A DNA stretch of 64,000 nucleotides, taken from Gymnopus androsaceus JB14 (Eukaryota; Basidiomycota; Agaricomycetes; Agaricales; Omphalotaceae). Each line of letters opens with the position of its first letter. Position 1 is the first letter of the stretch. Position numbers and translations under genes: made by a program. The notes under the pieces are model-generated. The model was not told where the DNA came from. It was given only the letters and a program-made list of their open reading frames with translations, and searched no databases. Location: positions 109,078 to 173,077 of the forward strand of contig ML769498.1 of assembly GCA_009733575.1 (NCBI GenBank). Direction: 5' to 3'. This document shows positions 32,715-44,953 of this stretch, in pieces.

Positions 32715-34796
32715 ATGTCCTCTGAAGATTCGCTCGTTGTTGCACTCCAGTCTGGAACTGAGACAGTAACAGATCCTCCCATTTCCGAAACAACTCCACT
32801 TCTTTCTTCCACGACCTCTGAGAAAAAACCCTGGTACTCAATCGAGAGATATGCTAAATCTCCAGCTATCTACATCCTCCCAGTAATACTGGGTTCACGC
32901 CTAGCAATCTTTATCCCAACCTCTACTACCGTCTACATAATTCAGCAAGTTGTGTGCCGCTCATATTACCGAGCTAATGATCCTAGTCGCATTCCTCCCG
33001 GAGGTACCATGCCAGATGACCTGTGCATAGCACCAGATGTACAACAACTATACAGCGCCATCGTCTCGTCGATCGGAGTATTAAATGGAATTGCATGTAG
33101 GAGCAAATACTCGCAGGATAGAACTACTGAACAGAATGGGCATAGGCATGATTGGATATAGCGTTCTCAATCACTTCTCCTCGAGATATGGTCGCAAACC
33201 AGCGATACTTTTGCTCCTTGGAATAGCCTTGACTTCAAATCTTTCCTTGCTCTTATCTCAGATGATGTCAGATGAAATTTGGGAAGTTGTATGGCTCGGG
33301 CTCTGGGTGCTTTGCGATGCATTTGCCAGCGTTTACTTGATGATATTTTTGGCAACGACATATGTATTCGATCTCGTCGGTGCTGAAAATCGGTACGTTC
33401 TGCTTCTTGTATCTTTCTACATTCCATGTACTCAATCTATGCGTCTAGATCTAGTTTCCTGAGTATGATGTACGGATGCGGCATCTTGGGTAAATTCCTA
33501 ATCAATTTGCTTCGTGCTTGTCTAATTTTTCCTTAGGTGGTGCTCTTGCTTTTGGGACTGGTGGCGCAGTGACCACCGGCACTCACAACATTCTTCCTGT
33601 ATACCGTTTAGCGGCTATCCTCCATGTCTTGGTACTAGTCTTTACTTTCTTCTTTTTACCGGAATCGTTCACAATGGAGAAGAGGAACGAGCTACTTCGT
33701 CGATCCTCTGAAGAATCGCAAAATAATCGGAACGGCCTCTTCCAACCCATTGTCTCTAAATTGAAGACAATAGTTGCACCTCTTAAAGTGCTTAAACCCA
33801 AGTACGATGAACGTACTGGTCGCCGTAATTGGCGACTCTTTTTCTGCACTTTGCACGCTCTTCTGGTAGAAATTGGTGGAAATTACGCATCACACAATTC
33901 TCGTTATTTACTTGACCGCCAGATTCAACTATAAACCAGACCAGGTGAGCTTTCCGATGCGCCGTCTTCTGTCTAGTTTATGTCTCTGAACTCTCACTAG
34001 ATGGGTTTCTTTCTGGCATTCCTCAGTTTGTCATACACATTCACAACTATCCTAGTTGTACCTACGATCATCCCTATCCTTCGCCCAATCTACAAACGGA
34101 GAGCCCGCCAACACCATCTTACCGACTCGGAATCGTCAGACCAGGATACAGTCTCAGAGAGCACAGATTACCTCGATATTCATATCGCTGTGGTTTCGTT
34201 GATTGTAGAAGCAGGTGGCTATGTCCTGTTCAGCGCTATGACTACGAAGACTGGCCAATATATCGGTATGCGCGCTTCAGCACATACAACTATTAAATAA
34301 GATTCACTCATACCTTCCAGCTGCATTCATTATTGCCCTCGGTGGCGGAGCCAGAGCAGTGTTCAGAAGTGTCGTCGCTGCCTCTGTAGAGCCATTGAAA
34401 CAAGGTAAGCCATGATTCTTTTCGGGTTACCGGCTTTCTGATATGTGTCTTGTTGTAGGTGAAACTCTCGCTGCTGTCGAAATGGTAGCAAGCATCGGGA
34501 TGGTGATCTCACCACTCTACATGGGCGCTGTATTATCTGCGTGAGTAGTGCATTTATCTGCCAGCTCGCAGAACAGATTCTAATCTACCCATTTGAAGGA
34601 CCATCGTAATCATGCCCGCTTTGATTTTTTATACTATTGCGGTCAGGAGAATTTCTTTCAACTTGATGACTTATGTGTACTGACTTTTCTCTCTACGTAG
34701 CTCATTGTGCTCTTGGGAGCGTCTGTGCTCTTCCTCATCAAAGATTCTGATAGATATATTAAACACCCATCCCAGCCACTGGAGGTGAATGAATAA
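32715..34796 (+). CDS. major facilitator superfamily transporter (apparent frameshift)
   Basis: Integral membrane transporter. The start ATG at 32715 gives a cytosolic N-terminus with ETTPLLSS, then the first membrane segment IYILPVILGSRLAIFIP. Further segments: LYSAIVSSIGVLNGIA, HFSSRYGRKPAILLLLGIAL (with the loop RYGRKP typical of MFS between helices 2 and 3), VVWLGLWVLCDAFASVYLMI, GTGGAVTT, LAAILHVLVLVFTFFFLPES, GFFLAFLSLSYTFTTILVV, IVEAGGYVLFSA, and terminal helices near ALILFYTIA and LIVLLGASVLFLI. Introns at about 33097-33148, 33394-33451, 33491-33537, 33945-34000, 34267-34320, 34407-34458, 34542-34599 and 34645-34700. One extra base at about 33888-33895 breaks the frame before ILVIYLTARFNYKPDQ. 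It resembles SLC46-like fungal carriers; the substrate is unknown. Confidence 0.78.
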
Positions 34797-36022
34797 TACC
34801 GATCCAAGGCCTATTAGACTTATACACGATAGTACTTAGTTATCATATACATACACTGTAATACCCGGATTTTAGATATCGTACGTCGCTCATTATACAT
34901 GTAGTATCTTCTCAATCAGTGGCACAATGGGAGTGCGTTGAGACCGAGTGCTACAACTGGTGTGTCTATCTAAAGATCGGCCGCCTTCTACCCGATGAAA
35001 TGAAGTAGAACCAAGTATCTTCTTACTTTCCTAAGCCATCGTTAACGTTCACACATTCAAGCCAAATTGGGACTGCTCATCTCAATGGAAATGGAGAAAT
35101 GGGGCGTGCTATGACACGAACAAGCACCATATACAGGAGTTCTATTCCTTGGAAAGAATGTAGAAAAAAGGCATAGATGTTTGTACAAACGGTTGACCTG
35201 AGATGTATAACGACGCGATCTTCCCTGTGTCCAAAGCCGTCTGCTCTTCAAAAGGAAGATTATAGATTAATGGACTGGGAGAATACTTCCCGATACCCTC
35301 AACGCGTAGGAGGTCTATGCAAGGTCTATGACTATTATAATTACGCCTCGCCAATAACAATTTGTTTTCCAGTCGGGACTGATTAATTTTTCGACGACTG
35401 AATAAGGCATAACTTTCTGTAAGAGCAGCACTTACATAGAAATCAGTAAAATCAGTAAAATTATAAAGCTTATAGATGTTCCGGTACCGTATATATCACC
35501 TGAGCTCGATTCCGAAGTACAGTATTATATGTGTATCGCGTACAGTTGATCCATCCAAAGTTTAACACAAATTGCCCCACGCAGAGAATTGATTGTCGAC
35601 AGATTCCAATCTGAATCTGAAAGATCGACACCATCTTGGTACCACCGAATGACACGCCCTTTGCGCTCGTATTACAGTCGCCCTGCGTGCCTCATTTCGT
35701 TTGCACCCGGGTTGGTGAGTCGTGGTACTACACCGGGAGCTATGCAGGACGAGTGGGTGCAGAAGAGCGCGTATAACTGAGCAAAAGGATTGCGGAGGAT
35801 GCATTGAGCGGCTGGTTGGCGGATGAATCCACAGGAACCTCCGGCAGATTCCTGCATTGTATTTGTGCGACAGAATTAAAAACTGGGCAGCGATAATTGG
35901 ACAGAGGCGATAGACGAGCTTCAGGGCCAAAAAATCCATGCACACCATAGCTGAGCCCAATTAGATTCTTCCACGTCAGAGCTCCGAGTTGAACAAACAT
36001 CGTACAACTGGCAGGTCCTTGG
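34797..36022. other. 1.2 kb without a recognised gene
   Basis: Minus-strand ORFs at 35562-35960 and 35740-36000 overlap in different frames; neither has known motifs. The second starts MFVQLGALTWKN and could belong to an unrecognised small gene. The rest appears intergenic (3' flanks of convergent MFS and apyrase genes). Confidence 0.4.
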
Positions 36023-38254
36023 CTAATCGTGGAAAATGCCGTCTGAGCTATTGACCCTTGAAATAGTGCGAGGAACCATGTTAGACAGGTTCAGTTGTGA
36101 CGCGTTTCTGGAAGGAGAAAAAGGACGATGAACCACCATTGGTATCGTCAATGTAACTGTTGGGAGTTGGAGGATGTGGAGATCGTGCTACGCGAATTCG
36201 ACGTTTGTGATATTCCCGCAGGGAGAGAATACGACCGAATGGGAGAAATACGGGTCGGTGTGACCGGTTCAGGACGCGGGATGCGATTAGAATCAAAAAC
36301 TGTAAGCTTGGAAGGGCGGGAGCGTTTGGGATTCGAAACGAGTAGTCGACTGGACTGGACGTAACCACTTTTTCGGACCAGATGTAGGAGAAGGTGGTCG
36401 CGACATGATTCCGCTTCCGTTCAGGAAATTACCTTCTTCTAGAGCATAAGAATTTGGATCAGGCTTCGCCACCCTACGCAAGCCACGTAAGAAAAATCTG
36501 CGAACCTGTCGACGCAGGGGATAGACAATGAAGACGGCGATGAAGAGGAGCAGAGTGAAAAGAACGAGGAGAACAGGGGAGAACCCAAGCGACTCTCTGT
36601 GGAGCGCCGATGGTAGATGTGGCGTGATACGGTCTTCTAAATCATGTAGAGACCATGGTCGGATGGGCTTTATGGGGAAGTCATCGGGGATTGTGATATC
36701 GCCAAGCGGAGGTATAGTAGGATGCGCAGGAGGCACCTCTTTGCTGGCTTCGAGAACCATCTTGCCCAGAGTCCAGCTGATGGCAATATCGCCAACAGTG
36801 TCCATTGATTGAAAAGTTGGCTTACCCAAGCCCTTTCGCCTTCGCCTTTTCTGAGACCTCATCACCATCGGTGGTAGTGTTTCCACCCGCATCGACAATT
36901 CGAGGCATTCCTATGCCCTCGTGCAACACATTCGCAACCCATGCTGCCTTGAAACATTGCATCTGCAACCGAGAGATTTCGACTTCTATGCCCCACTTAT
37001 TAACTTCTACACCCTCTCCGGCTAGACGTTGCTTGACAGTTTCTTCATTCTCGCGCACAATGTCTGACCATTCTCTGGCGCAGAAAGCGGAGGCTGCACG
37101 TTCGTACTGTACAAAGTCATAGGCACCACCCAGACCGAACACATGCTCGGAGGAGTACCAGTATTCGGAGACACCAATGAAATGGGAAACGGAGAAGTCG
37201 ATGGTTGGGACATGAACACCGTTCATCAGACAAGGAACGTCGGGACAGGGAGTGTTTTTGTTGAGTAGCGGAGAGGTCTTCCGCATACATTGCTCAAATG
37301 AACCGGTACCAATTAAACGATGGGCCTTCTTCATATGTTCGTCGGCATATCCAGTATATGTCGGAGTTTCGACCAATTCGAGGTCCTTTGGTAGACATGG
37401 ATCAAAAAGAACGTCAGCTTCACCTGAGCGAAGCTCTTCGAATTCGTTGATGGCCTTCCCGACATATCGTTCCCTAGCCTGATTGGTCCCGTAACCCAAC
37501 CATGTAGTCACGAAAACTTTGTGACGAATCTCTTCACCGTCCAACAAGCGTAGTCTGACTTCGATGAGGTTTTTCGCGTCCAATTCTTGATCTTTGCCGG
37601 GTTCGAAAGCAATTTGAGTGGACGCGCCACCCATATCCAGAAATCCATACGTGGTTCTCTGACCCGAAAAGCCGTCCATAAGATAATTGACGGCAATCCA
37701 TCCGAATAAACCCTCCTCCTCTCCTGTTATAATGAGAACGCTGGAACCACATGGTCCAACTTCCGAAGGTTCGTCGATTTTGAAGTCGGAATGGTGAACA
37801 AGGAAAGAGCAAGTCTCTTCCAAAATGACAGCCTGCTGATCTGGAGGTAACAGACGCATTCCAGCCGTAGCTAGAAGGAAGATTGGCGTGCTACTGTGAA
37901 GTGAAGGAGGAATTTTATCCCTGGCATGACCAAGAAGTGGGCGAAGATAACTTCCAATGTCCTCAGGATTTCGAGCAAACGTGGAGATACCTGTTTAGGG
38001 CTTATGAATTGAGAATTCTGAAGGAAAATAGATTAGAAAGTACCTGGTTCAACCTTTGTAGACCAATCATCTCCAAGCCTTGTTCCCTTTTCAACTTTGG
38101 GTAAGGTATGAGAGAATGCAGTAGACAAGTCTGTAAAAAACGAAGGATCCTTCCAACTGTAGATTTGAACTCGAGAGCCTGACGACCCCGCGTCAATGAC
38201 TATGCCAAAATGACGGTTAACCAGCCAAGGATCGTTCGCTACGGGAGGAGGCAT
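36023..38254 (-). CDS. GDA1/CD39 family nucleoside phosphatase, Golgi apyrase (apparent frameshifts near the end)
   Basis: Hydrolyses nucleoside di/triphosphates in the Golgi lumen, removing GDP/UDP left by glycosyltransferases (YND1-like role, from the family). The start ATG at 38254 gives MPPPVANDPWLVNRHFG. Apyrase conserved regions in order: IVIDAGSSGSRVQIYSW (ACR1), LLATAGMRLL (ACR2), GEEEGLFGWIAVNYLM (ACR3), YGFLDMGGASTQIAFE (ACR4), and WTLGKMV (ACR5 region). A C-terminal membrane segment LLVLFTLLLFIAVFIV precedes a basic cytosolic tail. Introns: about 37996-38041 and 36771-36823. The tail is Ser/Pro-rich. Frame shifts in the A5 run at 36295-36299 and near 36155 separate the last 90 residues; correcting both gives a tail ending SRVNSSDGIFHD with stop at 36023. 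If not corrected, the protein ends at 36293. Confidence 0.86.
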
Positions 38255-38446
38255 TGCGCGTGGGCCTACTAGAACTGCTAGCGAGATGCCCACGTCGTGA
38301 ACGGTGAAAGTGAACCGTAACAATAATAGGCGCGCGATATTCGCTGAAGCGCCGGACACGGACAGGTCCACAGCTTATCTCTTCAACAGTCTTCAACCCA
38401 AAGCAATTTATCACATCAAAGTAATATCTAAAAAACATTCAATACA

Positions 38447-40266
38447 TTACGACCTATAACGCTCTTTGCTCGGACTCGCTTGGCCCTCCTTCACCTCTGC
38501 ACGTTGAGAAGCTCCTTCTGACTGGGCCATAAACGCTTCTCGGAGCAAAACCTTGGGCTTTAAAAGGATAGTGTCCAGGTCTTTGCCACTCGAAACATCT
38601 CGGTCTATCTTCTTCAACCCCATATCGCTCACAAACAACACAACCCCACTCGACGATTCTTCTCCATCTTCATTTTCCATTGTCTCCACATCAAAGTTTA
38701 CGCCAGAGCGAGGGACGCAAAGAGCCATTTGCGTGGATGTGATACGCTCGTTCATTGCTTCGTCAAGCCTAGGAAGAAGAGAAAAAATAGCGGAAATCCT
38801 TTCACGAATGAGGGAATGGACTGCTTCGGCGTCGTTCGGCCACCATCCAGCTACGACCAAAATGGCTTTCACTGACTCCACCATAGAATCTCGCCACCCA
38901 GATTTTTCTTTTTCGTACATGGGTCGTTTTGTTCTTGTTCTGGTAAGCGATCTCCATGTCCCAGCTACCACCTGGGCTTGCCCTATAACTCTGGTGAGCA
39001 AAGTACAAAGTTGAGTCTATCGGAGCACCAACCTTGCTGTTCTCGGATTCCAGCATATACCTTATCAAGACCATCACTGAAGGACTTAGAGTTTGCCCAC
39101 AGGTTAAGTACGCTCCTGGACAAGTGGCATAAACCTGCTTGCAGAGCAACCTGGACCACCATGACAGCTTCTTCTTCGGCCACATCTTGCGATAGAAATC
39201 TAGTTGCTTCCTTCCCCAACAAGTCTACAGCAGCTTTTCTTGCCTCCCTGAATTCATCACGACCCACCCGAGCCTCAAGAGGTTCAGGAGGGAATGCTTC
39301 AATCGTGTCCGTCACGAAGGCTGCTGCTTGGAGAATTTCTGAATTCAACGTTCTGACCATTTCGATAATGTCTGCGCCAGAATACGAGTCCGTAGTGTTC
39401 AGGAATGTCTGGGCTCCCTGTAACTCTCTCCTTCGGGCATCCAACAACTCCTGACTGTGAATCTCCTGCGCTCGATAGTGCTGGATCTCGTTCTGGGCAT
39501 TCGACAGACGGTGCTGCAAGTCCCTGATGTGATTTTCCCTCGCCTGAATTCCACGATGAGCTTCCCTGAGCTGATGCTCGAGCGACTGAGTATACCCTTG
39601 CAAACGTTGAACCTCTTGGGTCTGCGAGCTCTGCTTCACTCTATGCTCTCGCTCCCGATGATGACCAGTGCTGGTCTTTGATTGATGATGCGCAGTGGCG
39701 TCAGAGTCAACGACCATCCTGTCATCTGTAACTGTAAGGTGTCCCAGCGCGATGTTAGTGTTCCATTCAAGGCGAGAATGCGAGTCCTGACCTCTCTTGT
39801 CGACTAAGTCGTGGATATCTGGCATGCGAGCATCGATATCGGAAGGAGAATCAGGTATCTCAACGGGAGACTGCCTCAACTGGGAACGCGATTCGTTGTC
39901 GCGATGCTGAATTTCTTTGGTTTCATCTTTACTTCTAGCATCGGAAATGCTATGTTTCTTCTGGTCATCGCGTGAATCGTCTCTGTAGCCTGAGAGATCA
40001 TGTTTCTTGTCATCGCGCGAATCATAGTCTCTGTAGCGTGAATGATCTCTGAAGCCTGGAGATTCGGGATAGACTCGATTAGATGAACTGCCTTTATCCC
40101 GGCGACGATTTTCTTCCTTTGTGCCACTCGACCTGAGATGCTTTTCTGAAATGGACCGATCTGAAGTTGTTCCTTCTTCAGGACGAAATCGTTTATCAGG
40201 AGTCGTATGCATCGAAGAAGAGTCTGAGGGCTTTGAGGACAGCGAATTGAAAAATGTGCTCAACAT
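38447..40266 (-). CDS. coiled-coil protein of unknown function, copy B
   Basis: Two exons, 40266-39033 and 38988-38447, joined in phase 1 over a 44-base intron (GTTGGT...CAGAG), 591 residues. The ATG at 40266 (MLSTFFNSLSSKPSD) is the first in frame. Residues about 25-140 are charged and repetitive (Arg/Asp/Ser/His). A long coiled coil follows (YTQSLEHQLREAHRGIQARE and on). Then the conserved SGADIIEMVRTLN, LQAAAFVTD, and near the end PRSGVNFDVETM and LDTILLKPKV. These match the gene at 13208-14464, which has the same intron position after the middle segment and a shorter N-terminus. Both sit head-to-head with an Hsp70-like gene. Function unknown. Confidence 0.75.
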
Positions 40267-40509
40267 CCGTAAAGTCAAGGTGATGGCTGAAAGCAAGAGT
40301 GGCGACGCTACATGAGGCTTTGTTTCTCGCGCTTTCCATTGTCACATTCAAGCGTCCTTTGTCCTTTCTCAATGAACGATTTTATCTTCGAGAATCTCTG
40401 ATTGCGAGCCACTACCTTTGTCTAATTGGGTCGACGCGTAAATACGTGATCCCCCTTGAAGTTGTGCTGAGATTTGGAACGTCGTTGTATCTTGCTCCTG
40501 ACCATCATC
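40267..40509. promoter_or_regulatory. interval between divergent coiled-coil B and Hsp70 B starts
   Basis: 243 bases separating the two starts; presumed shared promoter of this pair. No defined site. Confidence 0.4.
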
Positions 40510-42996
40510 ATGTCCCAACGCCGACCTTTCACTGGCTCTCGACGAAAATTAGTACTTGCTATCGACATAGGTACTACTTACAGTGGTATTTCATTCAGGT
40601 AATATTTTTTAATCATATAGGAGTCGAAATCTCAAGTTTTGCCACTCAGTGTCCTCGACCCAGGCGTAGTACCGGAGATTAAAGGCGTGACTCGGTTAGC
40701 CTCTCCTCTTCCAAGTTGAAATAAAATCGATATCTTACGCCTTCACAGATTCCCTGCTCAACCTCCCGGTGGCGCTTCGAAGATTCCATCTGTACTCTAC
40801 TACGATGCTGCTGGAGTGGCGCGTGCAGTCGGAGCTGAAACCCTCTTACCATCTGTCCTTGACAAGGCGGAGGATGAGCTATGGTTCAAAGTCGAATGGT
40901 CTGTTTACTCTATTTCCTATTAGGCTTGCTGTTCATGTCGGATAATCACGCCGCTTTGTCGTAGGTTCAAGTTACATTTACGACCCAAGTCAGATACCTC
41001 GCATCATATCACTAAGCAAATTCCTGCCTCCCACCGAATAAATCCTTGGTCGAAGTATATGCCGACTTCCTCAAGTACCTCTATTTGTGCGCCAAGACGT
41101 TTATCCAAGAAACATTGCTCCCAGACGGCGCAACTTTCTGGGCTTCTGTTAAAGGTAGCGGGATTGATTTTGTTCTCAGTCATCCGAATGGTTGGGAAGG
41201 CCAGCAACAGCGTTCGATGCGATATGCCGCGGTCCTAGCAGGTCTATGTTTCCAGCGGTCCCGATGATCAAGACCGTATTCATTTCGTGACCGAAGGTGA
41301 AGCTAGTCTGCACTTTTGTGTCAATACCGGTCTTACTATCAGAGTGCGTCTATATTGCTGCGCTCTCTGAAAGATGCTGATCTCTTATCGTTATTGCAGC
41401 AAAACGAAGGAATCATCATTGTGGACGCAGGGTGGCGGCACTAGTAGATTTAAGTGCCTACTCATCCGAGTATGGAAGGAGCTTATCAAGAAATAAGCAG
41501 TCCAGAGTGTAACGTGTATTTTCTTTATGCTTATGTTATCACGAATCACTCATTTGTAAACCAGGTTGCTTTGCTGGTTCAATCTTTGTGACTGAAGAAT
41601 CTCGTGTTTACTTTGAAGGTTCTTTTGAGTTGTACTCTTTTTGCGCATGATTTGACCTCTTTGTGTGTTCAGAGAAACTCCGAGAGAGCCGTTTTCATGG
41701 CGACGTGACCTAGGATAACCGAATCTTTTGACCAGACAACCAAGTTGACAGTTTAGGAATAGTGATGAACCTTCGATACGTCAAGTTTCGGAGGAGTTCG
41801 TGATCGTGAACCTGCTCTCGATATTCGATCCGGTCAAATGAAGATATCTGGGTATGTTCTATGCACCTTTGCTTTGTTGGACCTGTTTGAATGCAAATCT
41901 TTACTAGTGTTGATGTTGCGCGCTTTTTCGAACCTTCCATTAGCGCGATTCTGAAGGCCGTTATCAAACAACGCAGTACTTCGCGGAGACCCATAACCGT
42001 GCGGAGCTTGAATCCAACTATTTACGTCTATTGCTTACTAACTATGCGATATATTCGCAGGCCGTTTTCTTGGTTGGTGGATTCGCTGCCAGTCCCGTGG
42101 CTTTTCTCCAAAGCTGCAGGAGAAGCTTCAGCAGCTAGGATTGAGTGTACATCGTCCAGATACACATGTGTAAGCTTCATTGACTCCATTTTCGGCTCAA
42201 GGTTAAACCAAGTACCATGTAGAAATAAAGCGGTTTCGGATGGAGCGGTCTCATTCTTTCTGGATCATTTTGTGACAAGTCGTGTATCTAGATCGGCGTT
42301 TGGGATAGAAGGCTCTATCCGCTTTAAACATAATAATCCCGAGCATCGAAGACGAGGCCATGTATGTTGAGTCAACATCTGGAGATCTCCTGGTAGATAA
42401 AGCATTCTGCGTTATATTGCGCAAGGTACGAACTGATTTTCTTTTGATGCTATATAGACTGTTGATTTCTTCTAGGATGTACAAGTGTCAGAAGAACAGG
42501 AGTTTCGGGCGCCATTTTTTCGCAACGCGTCTGCTCCTTTGAAGAGCATGATCTATTGACATCCTAACTTATCGAGGCGTCGATGAGGACCCTTGTTGGA
42601 TTGACGTAGAATCTGGTAGGTCTCTTAGCCCTAAGATTCTTTTCTGTTCAACGTTTTCATGAATTCCATCAGAAATGTACTCTATTGCGTGTACAGTAAC
42701 TGCAAACGCTTCACAGATTTCCGCAATATTTTCTCGAGACCCCAAAAAGATTTAACCTACTACAAAACGAATTTTGATGTTATTCTATTGTTTGGCTTGA
42801 CCGAGTTGAAGGCACAGATTGCCTGGAAAGAAAATGTGCGTTCCCTTTCTCTCTAAGCATTGGCGTTCTAACTGATTGTTCTCTTGTTTCAGGGAGTCGA
42901 GAAAAGGTACCAGTTTCTCAGTGACGTGAACGTTGTGCATGTCTGATCAAATTGATTTTCAGGGGTCCAGCCCAGGTAGTATATGGGCAATTGTAG
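40510..42996 (+). pseudogene. decayed HSPA12-like Hsp70, copy B
   Basis: Head-to-head with coiled-coil B. The first exons are clean: MSQRRPFTGSRRKLVLAIDI, GTTYSGISF, SVLDPGVVPEIKGVTR and FPAQPPGGASKIPSVLYYD. After about 41030 the frame changes repeatedly: VEVYADFLKYLYLCAKTF, FVLSHPNGWEGQQQ, PDDQDRIHFVTEGEASLHFC, then an interrupted VDAGGGT (about 41422-41445), GCFAGSIFVTEESRVYF, FLVGGFAASP, NPEHRRRGHV, VSEEQEFRAPFF, ILLFGLTELKAQIAWKEN and the terminal GPAQVVYGQL. At least five frame shifts and stops break it, far more than in neighbouring genes. Intron positions agree with copy A where visible. Probably non-functional. Confidence 0.8.
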
Positions 42997-43986
42997 AGAT
43001 AATACAGCAGAGCAATACTGTAGGATTGTCGACGAGTCGTGTACATGAATTCCAAGTCTGATTGGCGCCGATCATGACAGAAAAAGGAATGAGGCGCTTA
43101 GCGCGATCAAAAACAAAACTTTTCATTGAAGCTGGCTGTTGATGGGACCTTGCTCTCATCAGAAAATTACGCGCTGCTGAAAAGTAAAATCTGAATGTTT
43201 ATTCTGATTGTAATTCAACTCCTTTCTGGATTAGAAGCAACTGTGTGAGAACCAGCTTTGACCGTCTCGATTTAGGCTTTGACCAGCCGACCGTCCTACT
43301 TGGCCGGATCCCGATCCAGAATCCACCTCCGTCGGCATAGCTCAAGGTGAGGATGCCAATGGACCCTGAGGGAAAAAAAAACTGCCAGTGTCGAACGTGG
43401 CTACTCTCTTGCCGTCCTCTTGCTGGTATCGGCCCGTTTTCTCGAAGGGCTCAAACTGAGCGAGTCGCTTCATCATTTCCAAACAGCGTATAATATTACT
43501 GAAAATAGGTCTTCGGACCTCATACACAAACTGATTTTAGAGCAGCCTGAGATCCCTTTGGAAAACACTGGCAGGCAAAAACTCGCGCTGGAATGTTTTT
43601 TACTGTAAGCGGAAATATAAGCCAGAGGGAAGGATTTATGTTACCTATAATCTACTTTCAAGGCGCCGAAAATAGTATCAAATACTTAAGTATCTAGTTG
43701 AAGCTCGCTGGCCAGTAAGCACTTCTCCAATCGTCATTCACCCTGCCACCAAGGGTTTGCTTGTTATCTTCAGACTAAACCCAGGGATTCTGTTACGTCT
43801 AATTTACTACAATGATTCATGGTCCTCAGTAAGGTGTTTGTTTATTTCTCTGAATAGTACATATCTCATTATGTGTGTTTACATAGACGTTCACTTCGCT
43901 TTCGAGGCGACTATTGTACAAGATGATTGAAAGTAGAAAAATTAAAAGTTGAGCTTGAAAGGGTTCCCAGCTATCCAACTACTTCT
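42997..43986. other. about 1 kb without a recognised gene
   Basis: Short ORFs on both strands (43342-43527 minus, 43420-43608 plus) overlap and show no domain. Appears intergenic; two convergent genes end on its borders. Confidence 0.4.
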
Positions 43987-44953
43987 TCACTCCTCGCGAG
44001 AAAAGGGAAAGAAGCCGCGCCTGTGGTGGTCTTTGTGCCCACCGAAGCGACCTCCATGTCCTGAGATTATATTTTCAGTCTTTCACTCTCGTAAAGATCC
44101 CACAAGAATTCACGCACTACTATGGTCGTGGTCGTGTCCGCCTCTGTGCCCACCAAAGCTTCGGAAGCCTCCAGGGAACTCGTCTTCCGACTCTTCGGCG
44201 CGACGGTAGCCACCGAAGTGATCTCCATGTCCTGATATTATATCTTCAGTCTTCTCGCAAAGAGGATGTCCACCTTCAATGTGCTCACCGAACCCTCCGA
44301 ACCCTCCCGGAAGCCTGTCATGGTCTCTTCCTCTGCCAAAGCCACCTTCACCAAAACCACCTGCAGTATCGTTAGTGTTCATTGTAGGGATTTTTGTAGT
44401 ATGCAAGATATACCACGACCTCCGAAGCCTCCATCATCTGAAATGTACGTCGATACACCCCAGGCTGAGGAACTTTCTCTGAACCTATCATCTACGTTCT
44501 CATCCCGACGAAAGTGGTCGTGACCACTGTGTCTTCCATGTCCTGCAATGTCACGATTTAGCAATATCCGCAGACTCATCCAGTTGCAGGAAATGAGCGC
44601 ACCATGACTATCATGGTGCCCGCCTCTGTGGTTATCATGGCTGTGCCCACCTCTGTGGCCGTCATGATCTAGCCTCCCATAGGCAGAGTAATACACGACA
44701 TAAATGAAGTGTATAACTGATCATGTTCGCCTCTGTGGCCCCCAAACCCGCCGCTGAAGCCTCCCTCACCACCCGGGAACTTGTCTTCAGCTCGGATGGC
44801 AATATCGCCAGACTAGATTTATTCAACGATTAGTAGCTCGTTCCTCATGAGTAAAAACAAAACACCGACCTCGATGAATCTGTTGATGTTTAGACCATGA
44901 ACAGTGGTCAAAAGCACAAGAAGAGCCGTGGCTTGAGCTACAGAGAATCGCAT
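43987..44953 (-). CDS. secreted Gly/His/Asp-rich repeat protein
   Basis: Start ATG at 44953 with a signal peptide MRFSVAQATALLVLLTTVHG, then LNINRFIE. Downstream exons encode short related repeats rich in Gly, His, Asp and Arg: GGFSGGFGGHRGEHD, HDGHRGGHSHDNHRGGHHD, GHGRHSGHDHFRRDEN, GGFGEGGFGRGRDHDR, GHGDHFGGYRRAEE, GGHRGGHDHDH and a last HGGRFGGHKDHHRRG. Exons beginning GACATGG after CAG recur at 44558, 44236 and 44047 or so, all in phase 1, so exons themselves seem duplicated. The usual stop would be at 44110, but splicing GTGCGTG...ATCTCAG adds a last exon ending in stop at 43987. Two joins (near 44690 and 44440) do not fit cleanly. The His/Asp content suggests metal binding or a cell-wall/extracellular role (inference). 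Confidence 0.6.

Noticed and set aside
35562..35960. 132-codon minus ORF
   Set aside because: No family features, overlaps another open frame (35740-36000), and no splice structure supports it; recorded only as unrecognised DNA.
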